Assembly: GCF_900185645.1 (NCBI RefSeq)
Contig: NZ_FYAM01000023.1
Coordinates: forward strand, 682,001-746,000
Reading direction: 5' to 3'
Source: Clostridium sp. BSD9I1
Lineage (GTDB): Bacteria > Bacillota > Clostridia > Clostridiales > Clostridiaceae
Length of the DNA: 64,000 bases
The notes beneath the pieces were generated by a model that ran no database searches, had not been told where the DNA came from, and saw only the letters and a list, made by a program, of their open reading frames with translations. The translations under genes were made by a program, and so were the position numbers. Of the stretch, positions 38,451 through 47,852 are shown piece after piece; position 1 is the first letter of the stretch, and the number at the start of each line of letters is the position of its first letter.

Positions 38451-38644
38451 TATGATGTATATATATTTATTTTTATCAATGAAATTTAAAATAATACTAA
38501 AGATAAGAATACTCACATTATAATATAAGTGCATGCCTAATTTTCTATACTTATAATACAATTGTTTGAACACTTTTATAGCACATATCACATGTCTTTG
38601 TTGTTTCATTTCTATACTATTTTTTATATACTTTTCATAATGTA

Positions 38645-38685
38645 AAAATCCCCTATCCCCCAGTAATGAGGAGATAGAGGATTTT
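38645..38685 (-). terminator. Terminator of the serine-hydrolase operon
   Basis: AAAATCCTCTATC and GATAGGGGATTTT pair on the minus strand, followed by T residues. It lies 127 bases after the stop. The rest of the 38451-38811 gap shows no gene. Confidence 0.75.
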
Positions 38686-38811
38686 CCAATTTTCTCTTAA
38701 AACGCACCTGAATTTACTTTTGAAACAAAGCTCAAAGCCTTTTAAAGGCATGCTTTCTTAGTTAGAAGATTAATCAAACTCATTTTATTTATGACTTTAT
38801 ATCTAATTCCA

Positions 38812-40260
38812 TCAATTTCTATTTAATCTTCCTCTATAATAGACTCTCCTAACTGAAACTATAACTCCAATTAAGAAAACTACAATTAGAAATAACATAG
38901 CAGCTGGCCAAATCCCAAAAGCATCTTTGATTGTAGCACTATTATTTTGTAGGTTTGGGACAATAAAAAACAACCACCCTATAAATAATGCTGGAATTAT
39001 TTGCGGCATTAGCCGAAGATAATATCTCCAAGTAGGATATTGTTTACGTCTAATGCACCACTCCTTGCTTCGTATAATGCCTTTTATACCCAAAAATAAG
39101 TATATCAATGTAATGAAACCAAGTGATAAATCTGTTATTTTAGGTATAGGCGCTTTAATATCAGGTTTCTGCCCTTCAGTTAGTTTTATAATTCCCGAAC
39201 TTATCTCATAAGCATGTTCAAAAGTAGTTGTAAAGCTATTAAGCATAACAGCTACGGCATATCCACTAGAAGGTATAATGTCTTGTTGTGCTTGAAACGT
39301 AGATAATGATCCACTATGAGAAATACGTGCTGGTTTAACCTGTGGTGAGCTTAACGCCCAACCAAGACCATATTTTTTGCTTCCAGGTTGAGGAGAATAG
39401 GATTCTTCTAGCAATGATTTAGATAGTAACCTCTCTCCATTCATGCTTTTTCCCTCATTGGTGTGCATGGAAAGCCATTTCCCCATATCAGATGCTGTAG
39501 TAACGATTCCTCCTGAACCACTAAACATTTGTTCAAGCTCCGACCATGGAAGCGCAGTGCCGTATGCAGTTACATATCCTTGAGATAAACCTTTTACAGG
39601 ATCACCTGAGCTTATAGCTGATAGCGTATCATCCATTCCTAGTGGGGAAAATATCTTTTGCTTAAGATACTCTGAAAATTCCATACCGCTTATTACTTCT
39701 ACCAATCGAGCAAGTATCCAATAATTGGCATTGCTGTATAAATATTTGTCTCCAGGCTGCCACTTAAGTTTCCAGTCATGTAGACGGCGGACGCCAGATT
39801 TTAAGGTATTTGCTGGCGCCACAATAGTTGGATTGGGAATCCCTGATGTATGACTTAACAAATGCCTTATTGTAACCTTTTGCAATCTAGTATCATCCAT
39901 TGTAAGTTCCGGTAAATACTTCACAACTGAATCGTCTAGGTTGATTTTCCCTTCATCAACCAGCTGTAAAACAGAAAAAGCAGTAAATGATTTGGAAACG
40001 GAAGCTATTCTTATTAATGACTTTTCTGTTAGTGGTTCTCCCTTAGAATCATGTCCATATCCTTTTTTATATATCACTTTACCATCTTTTACGATCACAA
40101 TGGATGCCCCTGGAAGCCCATTACGCTCCATATAATTGGTGATAAAGTTATCAATGGCTTCTTTTTCTATTACAGTGGCAGCATTAACTGATAAAGGGTA
40201 AAAAACTAATTTGGAAAAAAATGTTATCATCATAGAAATAATGCATAATCCTCTTCCCAT
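38812..40260 (-). CDS. Membrane-anchored serine hydrolase, class C beta-lactamase family
   Basis: The protein of 482 residues has an N-terminal signal or anchor (8-28) and a penicillin-binding fold at about 30-365: Ser87-x-x-Lys90 in IASVSKSF, YSNAN as the second box near 173 and HSG in RISHSGSLSTF. Four membrane segments follow from about residue 380. Relatives include D-Ala peptidases and esterases; true beta-lactamase activity is not implied. It is the last gene of an operon with an exporter and two-component system, so it probably takes part in an envelope-stress response. Confidence 0.88.
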   Translation of the reverse strand: MGRGLCIISMMITFFSKLVFYPLSVNAATVIEKEAIDNFITNYMERNGLPGASIVIVKDGKVIYKKGYGHDSKGEPLTEKSLIRIASVSKSFTAFSVLQLVDEGKINLDDSVVKYLPELTMDDTRLQKVTIRHLLSHTSGIPNPTIVAPANTLKSGVRRLHDWKLKWQPGDKYLYSNANYWILARLVEVISGMEFSEYLKQKIFSPLGMDDTLSAISSGDPVKGLSQGYVTAYGTALPWSELEQMFSGSGGIVTTASDMGKWLSMHTNEGKSMNGERLLSKSLLEESYSPQPGSKKYGLGWALSSPQVKPARISHSGSLSTFQAQQDIIPSSGYAVAVMLNSFTTTFEHAYEISSGIIKLTEGQKPDIKAPIPKITDLSLGFITLIYLFLGIKGIIRSKEWCIRRKQYPTWRYYLRLMPQIIPALFIGWLFFIVPNLQNNSATIKDAFGIWPAAMLFLIVVFLIGVIVSVRRVYYRGRLNRN

Positions 40261-40284
40261 GTTACAATCTCCTATCTTCTATAA

Positions 40285-41190
40285 TTATAAATCTGGCAGC
40301 GGCCAACTACATTTCATATATAGCCAACCATCTTTTAATTCAGCAGAAAATTTCCCATTCATTTTATCCATCAAACTTTTTGCAATGGATAATCCTAATC
40401 CCGTACCCTTACCTGACCTAGTTTGATCTGCGGTATAAAATCTATCAAAAAATAGTTCCACATCTCTTTCTGTTAAATTGTGTGCATCATTACTTATTAT
40501 TAGATTTACAACCGCATTATCCTTTTCAAGGGTTATAGCTACATTTTTATCCGAATATTTTATAGCATTAGTAGCTAGATTTTCTATAACTCTTTTTACA
40601 GCTGAACCATCAGCAATAATATTAACTTTTTCTTTAGGAATTTGAATGTTTGGTACTATTTGTCGTTCATTAAACCTGTCATATAAATTCATTACGATTT
40701 CTTCCGCAATATTATTTATTTTTAAACTTTCAAGTTTCAAACTATAATCAACAGATTCAATTACAGAAAGCTCAAAAAAATCATTCAATAATATCTGAAG
40801 TCTCTTTGCTCTATCCTTAGCAATTGTTAAATATTGTTTCTTTTCTTCTTCTGTTACTCCATCAGTTTCCATCAGTTGAATGTACCCTAAAATAGAGGTT
40901 AACGGTGTTCTTAAATCATGAGACATATTTGCAACAGCCTGTTTTAACTCTCTTTCAGCAGATTTCTTTTCAATATTAGACTGAAGGTATAAGTCAATTA
41001 AATTATTAATTTCACTAGCAAGGTTTTCTGTATCTTTATCTAATAGTGATATATCTATTTTCTTGTCAGTTTTTCTAATATTATAATCTTCTAATTGAGA
41101 AGTAATGTTCTTTAATTCTTTTTTTATAAATAATAGGCGGGCAAGAAAGACTATAGCTAATATACTTGATACAATTACTGCATAAATCAT
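40285..41190 (-). CDS. Sensor histidine kinase
   Basis: This 301-residue kinase has one N-terminal membrane helix (1-22), a short linker, the HisKA block AVANMSHDLRTPLTSILGY with His91, an N box NLATNAIKYSDKN and the ATP lid GKGTGLGLSIAKSL. With almost no outer loop, it resembles intramembrane-sensing kinases that detect antibiotic through the partner transporter. It lies between the exporter permease and serine hydrolase genes. GGTGAG precedes the ATG. Confidence 0.92.
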   Translation of the reverse strand: MIYAVIVSSILAIVFLARLLFIKKELKNITSQLEDYNIRKTDKKIDISLLDKDTENLASEINNLIDLYLQSNIEKKSAERELKQAVANMSHDLRTPLTSILGYIQLMETDGVTEEEKKQYLTIAKDRAKRLQILLNDFFELSVIESVDYSLKLESLKINNIAEEIVMNLYDRFNERQIVPNIQIPKEKVNIIADGSAVKRVIENLATNAIKYSDKNVAITLEKDNAVVNLIISNDAHNLTERDVELFFDRFYTADQTRSGKGTGLGLSIAKSLMDKMNGKFSAELKDGWLYMKCSWPLPDL

Positions 41191-41212
41191 CTTCTCACCT
41201 GCCTTCTATTAA

Positions 41213-41983
41213 TTATTTAATTTCTCTTCTTTTAAAAATCATACTACCTAAATAAGTCATAATAATAAATGTTGCTGCAGAAATTAATATATTCTTTCCA
41301 ATTTCATTGAATGTAACAATGGGACTAAAAGCTTCATAAATCTGATAAAATATAGAATTTTCATACATTACTTTAACTATTTCAGAATTAGGAACTAACA
41401 ACTTTTCTATTGCAAATAAAATAACAGTAGCAATAATAGTAATAATAATAGTTTTTCCACTTTCCTTGGTTAAAGAAGCAATCAGCATTATAATTGATGA
41501 ATAAGCAATTATAATAAGAGTATATAAACTAAAAACTCTTAATAAATACATAACTGCCATACTAGTATAAATCTTGCTATATCCTAATAAAAGAGTTGTA
41601 CATATTGCAGTAACTATTGGTAATATAACAGCAGTAATAACTGAACCCAAGGAAAAAACAATTAGCTTTGCTAAATAAATATGACTTCTTTTATTTCCGC
41701 TTAATATCTGATTTTTAATAGTACTTGTAGCATAATCTGCATTAATAAAGAACCCAGCTAATGTACTTATAATTAAATTAAAAATTATAGGTACTGTCAT
41801 CATTGCCATAGCATTATATTCTTTTAACCCTACACTTTCAAAAACTTTATTATTTAGTCTCCACCAGCCTATTATAACTAAATAGTTAGCTAGTGTATAA
41901 ACCGCAGTTACTACTCCAATCAAAACCCAAAATGTATGATTTCTTTTTAACTTAAATAATTCAGCTTTAATTAAATTAATCAT
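41213..41983 (-). CDS. ABC exporter permease (BcrB/LanE-like)
   Basis: The protein (256 residues) has six membrane segments and the ABC-2 permease start INLIKAELFKLKRNHTFWVL seen in BcrB and lantibiotic-immunity permeases. Its ATG lies 8 bases inside the end of the ATPase gene, indicating coupled translation. With that ATPase it likely exports or protects against a cell-envelope peptide antibiotic. Confidence 0.88.
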   Translation of the reverse strand: MINLIKAELFKLKRNHTFWVLIGVVTAVYTLANYLVIIGWWRLNNKVFESVGLKEYNAMAMMTVPIIFNLIISTLAGFFINADYATSTIKNQILSGNKRSHIYLAKLIVFSLGSVITAVILPIVTAICTTLLLGYSKIYTSMAVMYLLRVFSLYTLIIIAYSSIIMLIASLTKESGKTIIITIIATVILFAIEKLLVPNSEIVKVMYENSIFYQIYEAFSPIVTFNEIGKNILISAATFIIMTYLGSMIFKRREIK

Positions 41984-42899
41984 AGTCTACACCTCCCACA
42001 AGTTTTGTAAAATAACTTTCCAAGTCATCTCCCATTTGTGAAAAGTGCTCAATAATAAGATTGTTTTTAGTTATTGCCATTGATACCTTTTGTATATCAT
42101 TAAGATGACTATATAACTTTATAGTACCATCGGGCATAACTTCAAAATCTGTTGCACCAAGTTCAGCTTCTAGTACAGTAACACCTTTACTTGGATCATC
42201 AACTTTTATACGTAAATACTGTCTACATTTTTCATTTAGTTCTGCTGATGTAATCTGCTCCAAAAGTTTTCCCTTATGAATAATACCATATCTTGTAGCA
42301 ACTTGGTGCAGCTCACTTAATATATGACTAGACATTAAAACCGTCATTTCTTTTTCTCGATTTAGCCTTTTTATAAGTTCACGAAGTTCAACAATTCCCA
42401 TAGGGTCTAACCCATTTGTAGGCTCATCTAGAATTAAAAATTCAGGGTCACTTAAGAGCGCAATAGCAATACCCAGTCTTTGCTTCATACCCAGCGAAAA
42501 ATTCATTGTCTTTTTTCTTCCAGCACTTTGCAATCCAACAAGTTCTAAAGTTTTATCTATACACTTCTTATTTGGAATACCCTTTTGTAACCGATGGAGT
42601 TCCAAATTTTCGTAAGCTGACATATTCGGAAATAGAGCAGGATTTTCAATAACTGCTCCTATTCTCTTAATAGATTGTATTAAACCCTTCTCACTACCTT
42701 CTCCAAACAACTCCACATTTCCCTTGGTTGGAAATGAAAGGCCTGTAACTATCCTAAGTAATGTTGTTTTCCCAGCACCATTTTGTCCAATAAAACCATA
42801 AATCTCACCTTTTTTAATCTCAAGATTCACATTGTTAAGAGCAAAATCTTCTTTATATTTCTTAAAAAGATTATTCGTTCTTAGTATATATTCATTCAT
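41976..42899 (-). CDS. ABC exporter ATPase (BcrA/LanF-like)
   Basis: This 307-residue ATPase has Walker A GQNGAGKTTLLR near residue 38, signature FSLGMKQRLGIAIAL, Walker B FLILDEPTNGLDPMG and the switch histidine in MSSHILSELHQV. The length and the C-terminal extension fit the bacitracin-type BcrA family. It follows the response regulator by 83 bases and overlaps the permease by 8 bases. The phosphorylated regulator is the expected activator. Confidence 0.92.
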   Translation of the reverse strand: MNEYILRTNNLFKKYKEDFALNNVNLEIKKGEIYGFIGQNGAGKTTLLRIVTGLSFPTKGNVELFGEGSEKGLIQSIKRIGAVIENPALFPNMSAYENLELHRLQKGIPNKKCIDKTLELVGLQSAGRKKTMNFSLGMKQRLGIAIALLSDPEFLILDEPTNGLDPMGIVELRELIKRLNREKEMTVLMSSHILSELHQVATRYGIIHKGKLLEQITSAELNEKCRQYLRIKVDDPSKGVTVLEAELGATDFEVMPDGTIKLYSHLNDIQKVSMAITKNNLIIEHFSQMGDDLESYFTKLVGGVDYD

Positions 42900-42982
42900 T
42901 TAATTTCCCTCTCTCTCTTATGTGATAGTTTTAGTATAAAAACAAGACCATAAGAGAAGTTAAAAAAAACATTAAGAAAACC

Positions 42983-43675
42983 TTAATTTTTTAGTCTGTA
43001 TCCCATACCCCAAATTGTTTCAATGTATTCAACCTCTGGATTAACTTCTGATAACTTATGTCTTAGATTGCTCATATGAACATTAATTGTATTGTCATCA
43101 CCTAAGAAATCTTCACCCCATACACTTTCGAAAATATTTGACTTGGTAAAAATCTTTTTAGGAGATTGCATTAAAAGTAATAATATCTTATACTCACGAG
43201 CTGTTAATGTAACTACCGTATCTTTAACAGTCACTATCTTTGACTCTAAATCAAGTCTTATATCTTTATGTTTTAACACATTACCTAGTTCATTGCCTAT
43301 CACCTGTTTATATCTTCTTAATAAAGAATCAATTCGTGCAGAAACTTCTTCAATATCAAAAGGTTTTGTAATATAATCGTCTGCTCCTGTTCGCAAAGTA
43401 TTTACCTTAGTTTGAGCTTCACCTTTAGCCGAAATAATAATCACAGGCACTAAACTGTTTTCTCTTATCTTTAAAAGAACCTCTTCTCCTGTAATTCCTG
43501 GAAGCATTAGGTCAAGAAGCACCATATCCCACTCTTGTTTTTCAATATAAATCATTGCTTCCGTTCCTGAATAAGCAGATTGCGTCATATAGCCACTTTT
43601 TCTTATAATATCACATAATAATTTGTTAATATCGTTATCATCTTCTACAACCAAAATATGTATTTCTTTTTCCAT
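42983..43675 (-). CDS. OmpR-family response regulator
   Basis: The product (230 residues) has a receiver domain with acidic pocket VVEDDND, phospho-acceptor Asp55 in VLLDLMLPG and the conserved Lys in YITKPF, then a winged-helix DNA-binding domain (about 130-228; ILLLLMQSPKKIFTKSNIFE). First gene of the five-gene regulator/exporter/kinase/hydrolase operon. AGGGGG precedes the ATG. The gene-free 43676-43989 stretch upstream holds an AT-rich promoter region, repeat copy B and a terminator. Confidence 0.94.
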   Translation of the reverse strand: MEKEIHILVVEDDNDINKLLCDIIRKSGYMTQSAYSGTEAMIYIEKQEWDMVLLDLMLPGITGEEVLLKIRENSLVPVIIISAKGEAQTKVNTLRTGADDYITKPFDIEEVSARIDSLLRRYKQVIGNELGNVLKHKDIRLDLESKIVTVKDTVVTLTAREYKILLLLMQSPKKIFTKSNIFESVWGEDFLGDDNTINVHMSNLRHKLSEVNPEVEYIETIWGMGYRLKN

Positions 43676-43776
43676 AGTATCCCCCTATACACCAGAATCA
43701 CCATTGTAATCCTATCTCTATTACATAAGTTTATTATAATAATTTACTGTTTTACTTATTCAACCTTTTCTAAATA

Positions 43777-43825
43777 TATAATATTTTGTATTTCACATCA
43801 ATAAAAACCATCTCGGCATAAAATG
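43777..43825 (+). repeat. Dispersed 49-bp repeat, copy B
   Basis: Second copy of the element at 29802-29850 in the same orientation, with seven mismatches. It lies between the response-regulator gene and the AraC terminator. Confidence 0.5.
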
Positions 43826-43855
43826 TGACAAATGTAACTACCAAATTGCAGCAAA

Positions 43856-43887
43856 AATTCCCCCAAATATTTAATCTGGGGGAATTA
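43856..43887 (-). terminator. Terminator of the AraC-GyrI gene
   Basis: AATTCCCCC and GGGGGAATT pair around a 13-nt loop on the minus strand, followed by TTT. Confidence 0.8.
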
Positions 43888-43989
43888 GGAATATTACATT
43901 ATCAGTTCATATCTTTAAAAAGTTTATTGCTCCCTTTGACTCTAAAAACTTAATAGAACAATATATAATGATTTATGTGTCTTTATTTT

Positions 43990-44853
43990 TTATTTTTTCT
44001 GAACAGGAACCCAAACTTCACTATAAGCGTAGTTCTTTTTATGCTCATTCATTTTAGTAAAAGAAAAAGAAGGGGCATTGATTATTTCATAATCGGAAGA
44101 AGGAAACCATTCTGAATATATTTTTGCCATTGTTTCTTGCAGCGTAGAAGGAAATGGTCCCTCATTTGGGAATACTGCCCAAGTGCAGGCTTCCACTGCC
44201 ACTTTTTCCAATAAATCACTTACTTGATTTTCAGTAGTTAAAATACCTATCAAGTGAGTTAAACCTCCCTCTTCTTTTAAGAAATTAGCGTCAGCATCAT
44301 AAGAAGCATTTATAACTTCATAAGGCTCCATATTTTGAAGAGCATGCATTTCTTTTCTTTGTTCCTCCGTTATACTTTGCGCGAGCTTTACAATCTCATT
44401 ATTAACGCCTTCAAATTGCATAGGAACACGCTTGCTTACACCTACTAAATTAAATGCTGGTTTGTTTTCAATTCTAAATTCCATAGAAATTCCTCCCTTA
44501 ACAGTTATTATGAATGAAAGTTTGGGAAATGATTTGCTTATGCCTTTTTTTATTACATCTGAGGGTAAAAATCCACTCCATTTTTTAAATGCTCGGGTAA
44601 AGCCATCTATTGACTGATAACCATATTTAAAAGCAACATCCGTTACTTTTTCTCCATATAACAAATCCTTATTTGCTTCTGATAATTTTCTATTTTTTAT
44701 ATATTCACTAAGCGTCAATCCTGAAAGATAAAAAAATATCTTTCTAAAGTGATAGTCAGAAACCCCAGCATATTCAGAAATTAATTCAAGAGATAGGTCA
44801 TCAGTTAAATGCTCCTCAATATAGTCAATCACATGATTTAATTCCTTTAACAT
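43990..44853 (-). CDS. AraC-family regulator with GyrI-like domain
   Basis: The protein (287 residues) has two AraC helix-turn-helix units at about 5-105 (LSLELISEYAGVSDYHFRKI and VTDVAFKYGYQSIDGFTRAF) and a C-terminal GyrI/Rob-type effector barrel (about 125-285, ending VWVPVQ). Rob/BmrR-like regulators of this layout turn on multidrug resistance. The start at 44853 is fixed by GGAGGG. Flanked by an exporter operon and the vgb homologue, it could control either, but each has separate signals. Confidence 0.92.
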   Translation of the reverse strand: MLKELNHVIDYIEEHLTDDLSLELISEYAGVSDYHFRKIFFYLSGLTLSEYIKNRKLSEANKDLLYGEKVTDVAFKYGYQSIDGFTRAFKKWSGFLPSDVIKKGISKSFPKLSFIITVKGGISMEFRIENKPAFNLVGVSKRVPMQFEGVNNEIVKLAQSITEEQRKEMHALQNMEPYEVINASYDADANFLKEEGGLTHLIGILTTENQVSDLLEKVAVEACTWAVFPNEGPFPSTLQETMAKIYSEWFPSSDYEIINAPSFSFTKMNEHKKNYAYSEVWVPVQKK

Positions 44854-45044
44854 TCTCTCCCTCCTTTTCATGTATACATAATACCAAAGTTATTTTAAGG
44901 GTGCTCGACCTTTTTAACATAAAAAATATCGAATCATTATATATTCATTTAGATATCTTGTTTTTTAAACTTTATGTTAGCATAAAAATCACTAACCACA
45001 AATAAATAAAATTCCTGTCATCCTCAAATTTTATTTTTCCAACT

Positions 45045-45932
45045 TTACAAAAGTATTAATTGACCTATTTTATTACATTCCTCAGCAAACCAAATGGCTT
45101 TATCTGATCCTAATGCTATCCCATGGGGTTCTGAATTTGCTGTAGGAATCTCATATTCAATAATCTCTCCACTTGTTGTAATCCTACCTATTTGATTGCT
45201 TCCCCATTGTGTAAACCAAAGTGCTCCATCACTACCAGTAATAATTGCATGCGGTCTGGCATTTGCAGTTTTCAAGTGATATTCATTAATAGTTCCTTCT
45301 GTCGTAATTCTACCTATCTTATTTCCGTTTATCTCCACAAACCACAATGCACCATCAGGTCCATCTGTAATTCCTACTGGTCCTGAACCTATTGTAGGTA
45401 TAGGATATTCAGTAATCTCCCCCAGCATAGTAATTTTACCTATTTTATTGCCTTGATTTTCTGTGAACCAAAGTGCACCATCACTGCCACATACTATAGA
45501 GGACGGGTATGAACTATCATTAGGTAATTTGTATTCTATAACCTCTCCTAAACTTGAAATTCTACCTATCTTATTCCCTGTAAGTTCTGTAAACCATATA
45601 TCTCCATCAGGTCCTTCAGTTATTCCAAAAGGTCCTGAATCCGCAGTTGGGATACTATATTCCTCAATTTCACCTTTTATAGTGATTTTCCCTACTTTAT
45701 TAGCCTTATATTCTGTAAACCATAAGTCTCCATTTCCTCTAGATACTATAATAGAAAGTCCAGCATCCTGTGATGGAACAAGGTATTCTTCTATTTCACC
45801 TTTTACAGTAATTCTTCCTATTTTATTCGCTTTATTTTCTGTAAACCATAGAGCTTTATCAATACCTACAGTAATTCCATATGGACCTGATTGAGATGTG
45901 GGAATGGAATATTCATTAATCTTTATATTCAT
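45045..45932 (-). CDS. vgb: Streptogramin B lyase homologue (virginiamycin B lyase)
   Basis: This 295-residue protein is a seven-bladed beta-propeller with repeats ending in [20 protein letters not shown] segments. The residues described for the Vgb active site are all present at the same numbers: Tyr18 (GPYGIT), His228 (ARPHAI), Glu268 and His270 (SEPHGI), and Glu284 (WFAEEC). Vgb linearises type B streptogramins by cleaving the ester bond without water. No signal peptide, so cytoplasmic. AAGGAG precedes the ATG. An AT-only inverted repeat at 45005-45035 may end the transcript. Substrate range is not proven. Confidence 0.88.
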   Translation of the reverse strand: MNIKINEYSIPTSQSGPYGITVGIDKALWFTENKANKIGRITVKGEIEEYLVPSQDAGLSIIVSRGNGDLWFTEYKANKVGKITIKGEIEEYSIPTADSGPFGITEGPDGDIWFTELTGNKIGRISSLGEVIEYKLPNDSSYPSSIVCGSDGALWFTENQGNKIGKITMLGEITEYPIPTIGSGPVGITDGPDGALWFVEINGNKIGRITTEGTINEYHLKTANARPHAIITGSDGALWFTQWGSNQIGRITTSGEIIEYEIPTANSEPHGIALGSDKAIWFAEECNKIGQLILL

Positions 45933-46058
45933 TAAATTGTAACTCCTTATATTTCATATATTTTCTCTTATTTAACAATGTCAAATAAATTTTTCCTAAG
46001 CCATATATAATTTATTAGTAATTATATTAAAATGTTTATTAAGTTAATAATAATAAAA

Positions 46059-46109
46059 TCATAAAAAATCCCCTCCATATTTACTGGAGAGGATGTCAAT
46101 TGTTTTCAT
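46059..46109 (-). CDS. Possible 16-residue leader peptide of vgb
   Basis: On the minus strand ATG at 46109 opens a frame for MKTIDILSSKYGGDFL, ending at TGA, with AAGGG 11 bases upstream. The frame runs straight through the terminator-like hairpin at 46063-46094, so translation could affect whether the hairpin forms. The ribosome-site spacing is long, and there is no independent support. Confidence 0.3.
   Translation of the reverse strand: MKTIDILSSKYGGDFL
46063..46094 (-). terminator. Terminator-like hairpin 131 bp upstream of vgb
   Basis: ATCCTCTCCA pairs with TGGAGGGGAT on the minus strand around a 7-nt loop, directly followed by TTTTTT. No upstream minus-strand gene needs a terminator here, so it may be an attenuator in a vgb leader. 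Confidence 0.65.
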
Positions 46110-46698
46110 ATCTAAAAATACCCTTAAATGCTATGAAATGTGCCTAATTCTATAGAAAAGCTGATAACTCAACTTTAATCCATTAATTTTCTTACACTTC
46201 CCAAAATAGCAAAAATATTATAATAGTCCTATACATAAAAGGTATATTATTAACTAATCATCCACTCCAGCGCATAACAAAAAACACAAACTTGTGCTTA
46301 TTATAAAATTAGGCTTCAAAGTGAATTAGTAAACCATAGCTAATATAATACCTCCCATTCTTAAATCATAAAGAAATTATATCAATAGTAAATTTGATTT
46401 GTCAAATGCAAATTATTTCTCCAACCCTAATATCCAATTTCATAAAATCTTCAAAGTTAGCCATATTAACACTCTCATATAAACATTATAAGTTTCTAGA
46501 TTTAAAATCGTATATAAATTAGTGATTTATTAACCGGAAATGTAAATTCAATCTACTGCGAAAACAATCCTATTTCACCGCTTGTAGGAATACCTCATAT
46601 TTTTTACCTTTTTATAAAATATCTAGAATAAAATTTTGTATTTAAATAAAACTAACTTAGAAGTTATACAAAATAATTTTTGAAAGGAGATTTAGTTC

Positions 46699-47826
46699 AT
46701 GAAAGCTCTTGTTTATAACGGATATAAAAAAGTTCAGGTTGATAATGTAAAAGATCCAGTAATACAAAAAAATGATGACATTATTGTAAAGATAACCTCT
46801 ACAGCTATTTGCGGTTCTGATCTTCACTTAATTCACAGCAGGGTTCGCAATCTTCCCCATGGTTTCGTATTAGGTCACGAAGCCATGGGCATTGTGGAGG
46901 AAGCAGGCAAGGATGTAGTCAATGTTAAAAAAGGAGATAAAATAATCGTGCCCTTCCCCGTTGCCTGCGGTCACTGTTGGTACTGCGAGCACGGCCATTG
47001 GAGCCAGTGTGACAATTCAAATCCAAACGGCGAGGCTGGCGGCATGTTCGGCTATAGTGAATCCTATGGTGGGTACGATGGAGGTCAGGCGGAATATCTT
47101 CGTGTGCCTTACGCTAATGTTGGTCCTAAAGTAATTCCAGAGGATTTAGCTGACGAGCAGGTTTTATTTTTAACAGACATCTTGCCTACCTCATTATGGG
47201 GAGTAGATATGGCAGGAGTAAAGCCTGGAGATACTGTTGTAGTTTTAGGATGCGGTCCCGTAGGATTATTAACTATAAAATGGTGTATTTTAAAAGGCGC
47301 TAAAAGAATTATTGCAGTAGATAGAGTTCCATATAGACTTAATCACGCTAAACGCTACGGAGTTGAAACTGTAAATATCGAAGATCATGATAATACTGGA
47401 CTTTATCTTAAGGAAATCACCCACGGAGGCGCTGATGAGGTTATTGATTGTGTAGGAATGGATGGAGCAATGTCTGTAGTAGAAACTGCAGAGAGCTTTT
47501 TAAAGCTTCAGGCGGGATCAAAATCTGCCATAGAAATAGCTTCAGAGGCAGTAAGAAAGTGTGGAACTGTTATGATGGTTGGAGTTTATGGAGGAAGATA
47601 CAACCTCTTCCCTCTTGGAAATTTCTTTGGCAGAAATATAACCTTAAAAATGGGTCAATGCCCTGCTCATGCATATGTAGATCCTATTCTTGAACTTATA
47701 AAACAGAGAAAATTTGATGCCACAGATATAATTACCCATAAACTTTCTCTTGATAAAGGAGATCATGCTTATAAAATATTTGATGAAAAGCTGGATAACT
47801 GCATAAAAGTTATTTTAAAACCTTAG
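46699..47826 (+). CDS. Zinc-dependent alcohol dehydrogenase (formaldehyde-dehydrogenase-like MDR protein)
   Basis: The 375-residue MDR protein has catalytic-zinc ligands Cys38 (ICGSDLH) and His/Glu in LGHEAMG, structural-zinc cysteines in ACGHCWYCEHGHWSQC, and a Rossmann motif VVVLGCGPVGLLTIKW near residue 185. The long GGYDGGQAEYLRVPYA loop is typical of glutathione-independent formaldehyde dehydrogenase-like enzymes. AAAGGAG precedes the ATG. It is a single gene; substrate unknown. Its composition is somewhat richer in G and C in the first half than its neighbours. Confidence 0.88.
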   Translation: MKALVYNGYKKVQVDNVKDPVIQKNDDIIVKITSTAICGSDLHLIHSRVRNLPHGFVLGHEAMGIVEEAGKDVVNVKKGDKIIVPFPVACGHCWYCEHGHWSQCDNSNPNGEAGGMFGYSESYGGYDGGQAEYLRVPYANVGPKVIPEDLADEQVLFLTDILPTSLWGVDMAGVKPGDTVVVLGCGPVGLLTIKWCILKGAKRIIAVDRVPYRLNHAKRYGVETVNIEDHDNTGLYLKEITHGGADEVIDCVGMDGAMSVVETAESFLKLQAGSKSAIEIASEAVRKCGTVMMVGVYGGRYNLFPLGNFFGRNITLKMGQCPAHAYVDPILELIKQRKFDATDIITHKLSLDKGDHAYKIFDEKLDNCIKVILKP

Positions 47827-47852
47827 TTAATACCTATAAAAATTGACCAAAA

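Larger units (their letters stand above)
45933..46698. other. Long gene-free leader region of vgb and adh
   Basis: This 766-bp region holds no ordinary gene. The minus strand contains a terminator-like hairpin at 46063-46094, and a short ORF overlapping it at 46059-46109. A TTGACA (45979-45984) with TATATG 18 bp on could be a vgb promoter, but its start would fall on the ribosome site. The rest is AT-rich without recognisable structure. Confidence 0.5.

Noticed and set aside
38418..38609. Minus-strand 63-codon frame upstream of the PadR cassette
   Set aside because: No ribosome site, AT-rich low-complexity translation, and it overlaps the PadR promoter.
45463..45894. Plus-strand open frame of 143 codons across vgb
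   Set aside because: It is a shadow of the beta-propeller repeats on the other strand; no start signal.
46094..46099. TTGACA immediately upstream of the vgb leader hairpin read as a -35
   Set aside because: No acceptable -10 follows at 16-18 bp; the downstream sequence is the hairpin itself.
46278..46300. Second terminator-like hairpin in the vgb leader (CACAA..TTGTG, T run)
   Set aside because: The stem is only five base pairs with a two-base loop, too weak to claim.
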